A DNA stretch of 64,000 nucleotides. Source: Tanypteryx hageni (Eukaryota > Arthropoda > Insecta > Odonata > Petaluridae). Both the position numbers and the translations under genes were made by a program. Shown here piece after piece: positions 60,435 to 64,000 of this stretch. The DNA is taken from the NCBI GenBank assembly GCA_028673005.1, contig CM054118.1, forward strand, positions 62,181,401-62,245,400, given 5' to 3'. The notes beneath the pieces were generated by a model. That model was not told where the DNA came from and searched no databases. It saw nothing but the letters and a program-made list of their open reading frames with translations. Position 1 is the first letter of the stretch; each line of letters starts with the position of its first letter.

Positions 60435-60900
60435 CTATATTGATAAAAAGATATCATTTAATCATTTACAGTAAATAAATTCCACAGACATTTTAAAATT
60501 TGCCCTATATCAGTAAGTGAGAGACAGTGCCACAAAATGAGGACACTTCTTCAATAATTATTAAATTGCAAAGAAAATGTATTAACTGAAAATTGATGGA
60601 GTTAATATTATGTAAAATTACTTGATTTAAAGTTTAAGTTCCAAGACTTTTCATGGTACAGTGAAATTTCCAAAATTCCACTCGCTAAATTCTGGATGAT
60701 TGCAGTTCCTGAATCACCCCCGAGTTCCAAATAGCCAGCTTCTGTGGCTGGTCTCCATATTTACAATAAGCTGCCTTAGCTCATATGCCCTTACAAAGTT
60801 TCTCCATTAAAACGAATGTTGATTCATTGCCATGAACAACATCAGTGATTTATTTTTATTATCATAATTTCACCAACCCAGCACTCCATCTCTGTAAATA

Positions 60901-60965
60901 CTGTATCTACCCGAGTCCAAGATGAGGTTTTTTCCAAATTTCAGCTTGCAAAAATCAAGGGTCAT
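60901..60965 (+). mobile_element. Another left terminus of the TACCGTAT family
   Basis: TA then CTGTATCTACCCGAGTCC and AAGATGAGGTTTTTTCC, a typical end of this family. No right end identified. Confidence 0.45.
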
Positions 60966-60984
60966 CTTAAATTTTACTACAAAG

Positions 60985-61315
60985 TGGTAAACCGTCAATA
61001 CATCGTGGTCAATTCATCGCAAATCAATTTGTCCTGCATCATTTCGTCACATGGCAAATTCCTCACGTCAGTGCAGCACACGACAAACTCATCATGTGTC
61101 AATTCATCACTCAACAAATTCGTCGCAAGATAAATTAAAGGAAACACACCATGACTGGCATGCTGTAGAGGGATATAGTTCTTGGGTTAAAAGTCACCCC
61201 CTGCCATACACCAGCCATGGTGTCTTGCCTTCCAATTTGTCTTGTGATGAGTTTGTCATGCGATGTATTGATCCGCGATAAATTGATATGCAATGAACTG
61301 ACAGTGACAAATTGT
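60985..61315. repeat. Fold-back element built from TTCATCGC/TTTGTC words
   Basis: Left-arm words (GTCAATACATCG, GACAAACTCATCA) recur inverted in the right arm (CGATGTATTGAT, TGATGAGTTTGTC) around a centre near 61150. The architecture is like that at 571-840, but the words differ. Confidence 0.5.
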
Positions 61316-61440
61316 CATACAACTGTACTATGTATGGTTATGTGTATAATCAGTTTTTTAAACAAATGAAAGATACAATAACTGTATCTACTGAAATTTT
61401 TCATTGCAAACTTGCAATCTGGATTTCAATTAATACAATA

Positions 61441-63028
61441 CAGTGTGTCCTCGATTTAAAGTCACTTTAATTGACATCAATTCGATTAACGTCAATTCGA
61501 CCTAACGTCATTGAAAAATTACCAACCATATTCGAATTAACGTTGTCAACGATTCGACTTAACATCATCCTGACTTGGCACTAAATAAAGGACCAAAAAA
61601 TATTGCATACATAACGCTTGCGTGCATCTGTTGCAGCAGAATGCATTAATTGAGTGGAAAATGTGTTTTGGATTGGTGTAATTATATTAAATTTTCATGG
61701 TGACATTTTGTAGCAATGGGTTCAAATAGAAGTGGTAGTTATGGCCTCCTTTTCAAAGCCCTCTCAGTAGTCATTAAAATCACCATAATACTCTTTAATA
61801 GAACCCTTACAAGCTTTGTGAGTTGTACAGAAAGGAAGATCTGCTGAGTGCCCTATTTATAAACTTGAAATTATTCTGCACTATTGGGATAACTTGTGTT
61901 TAATGCCTCCGTATTTTATTGCCATTTGTATCCAGTGTTGTCAATCCAGCAAATTCGTAGCTAGATATAGCAACTTTAGGTTCTATCTAGCGCCTAAAAT
62001 AATATGATAGCGACCATTTACAAAACTAGGAAATCGATTTAGCAATCGAGCTAATTCTAGCAATCGGCTAAAATTATGGCATTCTTGTTCATATTAAATA
62101 AAAGAGAAGATTGAATAATGAAAATGAATATAATGTAAATAAGTAGAATATTCTTTTTGTCTTTTTTTTTGCAATTTGAGCAATTAACTACAACGCTGAA
62201 ATAGTGGACATCATTTACTGGAATAGTGGTATTCATAAGGATGAAGGAAGAGATAGAGTGGGGATTCATCAATCTGGAAAGAACGTTTTTGTCGAAAAGA
62301 ATGAGTTACTTATTTCATTATACATGCATGTCGACTATATTTCTATGACTAAAATTAGCTGGAACAACAATGTCTTAACATCACATTTGGAAAAGATTTT
62401 GTCATAAGATAACAGCCATATTTTCACAAGTCCCAAAATTTTATTTTTGCTGCACATTTCACATTAAACATAAGTTACAAACTAATCTATGGCCTAATGT
62501 AACAAGTTTCCCAACTCAGATACAGAGAGCAGTATTGTTTATTCCCTAGTAAATTTCTAGTGACCAACAAGTCTATAGATGTACTATTGTGAAATATAGC
62601 TTTTCCAATTTTGGGCACGTTGAAATGACGTCATGTTTATTTTATGCCATTTCTATGTTATTAATATTTTATAATGCTTTAAATGTGTTATAATACCATT
62701 CATATCATATGTAGTATCATAAAGCTCCATAAAATACAGTATTTAACATATTTGACGTCATGTTTATTTTATGCCATTTCTATGTTATTAATATTTTATA
62801 ATGCTTTAAATGTGTTATAATACCATTCATATCATATGTAGTATCATAAAGCTCCATAAAATACAGTATTTAACATATTTTTGTGATTCAAGAGATTTTG
62901 AACCTGAAGTTTTCTAACCAATTATATTGTATAACATGGGTTCTTATGGGACTGATTCATTTACAATAGTTTTACTCTACATCGCGATTTTCTGGAATGA
63001 ATTATCGAAATTAATCAAGGACACACTG
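61441..63028. mobile_element. Tigger-like element of 1588 bp, TA TSD, non-coding
   Basis: TIRs CAGTGTGTCCTCGATT and AATCAAGGACACACTG differ at one base, and TA lies on both sides (61439-61440, 63029-63030). AACGTCAATTCGAC-type words repeat near the left end. It has no transposase frame and fills most of the intron between exons a and b. Confidence 0.78.
62626..62879. repeat. Perfect tandem duplication of 127 bp
   Basis: 62626-62752 and 62753-62879 are identical by eye, starting TGACGTCATGTTTATTTTAT. The related element at 58440 has a single copy of the segment, so the duplication is secondary and young (or an assembly effect). Confidence 0.92.
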
Positions 63029-63275
63029 TATTAATTTAAACAAAAATACATTTTAAAAATTGTTTCTTTTTCTCAAACAAAAATTTGTAACAAAGCATTT
63101 CAATTAATGAACGAATTAATATACCAATACTGAATAGGTGTGTTCAAAATATACACCAAATATGTTCAGTGAGAAATTAGGCCTTTATATCCTCCTATGT
63201 GATAATGATATATCACAAGTAATAAGATGCTATATAGTATAGATATACATGTATATTTATATAAGATGGACATAC

Positions 63276-63382
63276 TCAATTTTGTCTCTGCGGGTCCGGA
63301 AATCCAAGTTCACTATGACCCAATCTTTAATTTCTGATGCCTGGAAAAACCTGTCAGTATTCCATACACCTCTGGAAACTTC
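63276..63382 (-). CDS. AGO2: Argonaute coding exon a (linker before MID)
   Basis: This 107-nt exon encodes residues 1-35 and two bases of codon 36. It contains WNTDRFF and a DWVIVNLDFRTRRDKI stretch typical of the segment just before the Argonaute MID domain. The acceptor follows a pyrimidine-rich tract ending in TTGATAG. The donor is GA|GTATGT, and joining GA to the T that opens the next exon gives Asp, matching the usual RTRxDxID pattern of the family. It is the most 5' exon visible; the remaining 600 bases of the window show no further exon. Confidence 0.88.
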
Positions 63383-64000
63383 CTATCAAGGGAAAAAGGA
63401 GAAATAAGCAATAGTAAATTTGATTCATTATGAAATATATGTGTATCTAAGCGACCAACAACCATTTATGTCAGTGTTTCTCAACCGCCATGGCTGGTAT
63501 GCTGCCAGTCTGCCACTGGTACAAGAGAGGACCTTACTTTACAGGCTATCGATGCTGAGCACCATATTACGTCAAAAATAAGCAATACGTGAAGCTCCGC
63601 ATCGGTGCATAATTTTACTAAAGATAAAGTGTGTAATATGCCAAATTTATCTTTGACATTACCTCAAAACAGGGTAAATTGTGGACATACGTAATATTAC
63701 ATTAAAAACTATTAAGAGGTTAACAGAAAAGAAGACTATCAAAGATAAGGAGATTTCTTCTATTATCGGTGTAAAGAGATAGGCCAATAAATTACGTCAC
63801 TTAGTAGGGGGGAGAGGGAGAAAATTCTCAACTTGGAATCTATCACAAATTGGTGAATTTTCTTTTTGAATTGAATTTTGAAGTCAAGATACTTAATTTG
63901 CGCGAAACTTGAGGGTGGGAGTTGGAACCGTCGAAGAGTCCGATTTTATTTTTTAAAAACTTATTCCTGCTTAAATTAATTTTTTTCCTTCCGGATCGGC
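63383..64000. other. Argonaute intron upstream of exon a; one hAT-like terminus
   Basis: No exon was found on the minus strand. CAGTGTTTCTCAACCGCC at about 63474 resembles a hAT end without a visible partner. Confidence 0.4.

Larger units (their letters stand above)
41580..63382 (-). other. AGO2: Argonaute (AGO2-class) gene, 3' half, eight coding exons
   Basis: This is the only host gene seen. Eight exons on the minus strand join with GT-AG borders and matching phases into one 411-residue frame plus stop: 63382-63276, 60434-60265, 57231-57078, 54226-54136, 49284-49087, 46769-46536, 44236-44049 and 41673-41580. The product is the end of the L2/MID region, the MID domain and the whole PIWI domain. 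Argonautes load small RNAs and cut or silence complementary RNA. The four PIWI catalytic residues are present: D158 (GADVTHP), E198 (MEIIEDL), D231 (FRDGVSDGQF) and H368 ([11 protein letters not shown]), numbered from the first residue in the window. The C-terminus MFFV and the PIWI sequence resemble insect AGO2 (siRNA pathway) more than AGO1; the paralogue assignment is an inference. N, PAZ and linker exons are expected beyond 64000. No stop or frameshift was found. Confidence 0.93.

Overview
The window reads as nuclear DNA of an arthropod, most likely an insect. It is AT-rich, dense in transposons, and holds one recognisable host gene with canonical GT-AG introns. The gene is the 3' half of an Argonaute of the AGO2 class on the minus strand. 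Its last eight coding exons lie between 63382 and 41580 and join in frame into 411 residues plus a stop, with the slicer tetrad D-E-D-H intact. The 5' exons (N, PAZ and most linker) lie beyond the right edge. The seven introns in the window are 2.3 to 4.9 kb each and carry many transposon remains.

The left 40 kb has no host gene I can support. It is a stack of mobile elements, many of which can be delimited by terminal inverted repeats (TIRs) and target-site duplications (TSDs). These include hAT MITEs with 8-bp TSDs at 853, 2205 and 7703; a Tigger-like MITE with TA TSD at 12611; and a CR1/Jockey-group LINE (13766-19301) split by a 2830-bp pogo-group element (14269-17098). Further right are an eroded ZBED5-like hAT (20-21 kb), a short TTAA MITE (25819), and three Helitron-like units in series (27948-31860), the middle one carrying a complete hAT deletion derivative (28818-30235). 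Next come a nest of two LINEs in opposite orientation (32852-34987), a piggyBac relic (35915-36506), and two head-to-head hAT relics (38303-40757).

The right 24 kb is the Argonaute gene. Its introns hold a BED-finger fragment, a Tigger relic, pogo-type MITEs, a hAT MITE (49677), a SWIM-type fragment, an inverted-repeat element with a 12-bp TSD (57679-57855) and a 1.6-kb Tigger-like element with a perfect 127-bp internal tandem duplication.

The best candidates for something new are three. The first is the pogo-group element with a PHD finger, eight copies of a 15-bp terminal/subterminal repeat and an apparent 4-bp TSD. The second is the inverted-repeat element in an Argonaute intron, whose loop carries a CTGANGA...GAAA arrangement. 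The third is the hAT derivative that keeps its DNA-binding and dimerisation ends but lost the catalytic core. No complete autonomous transposon and no cellular system beyond the Argonaute was found.
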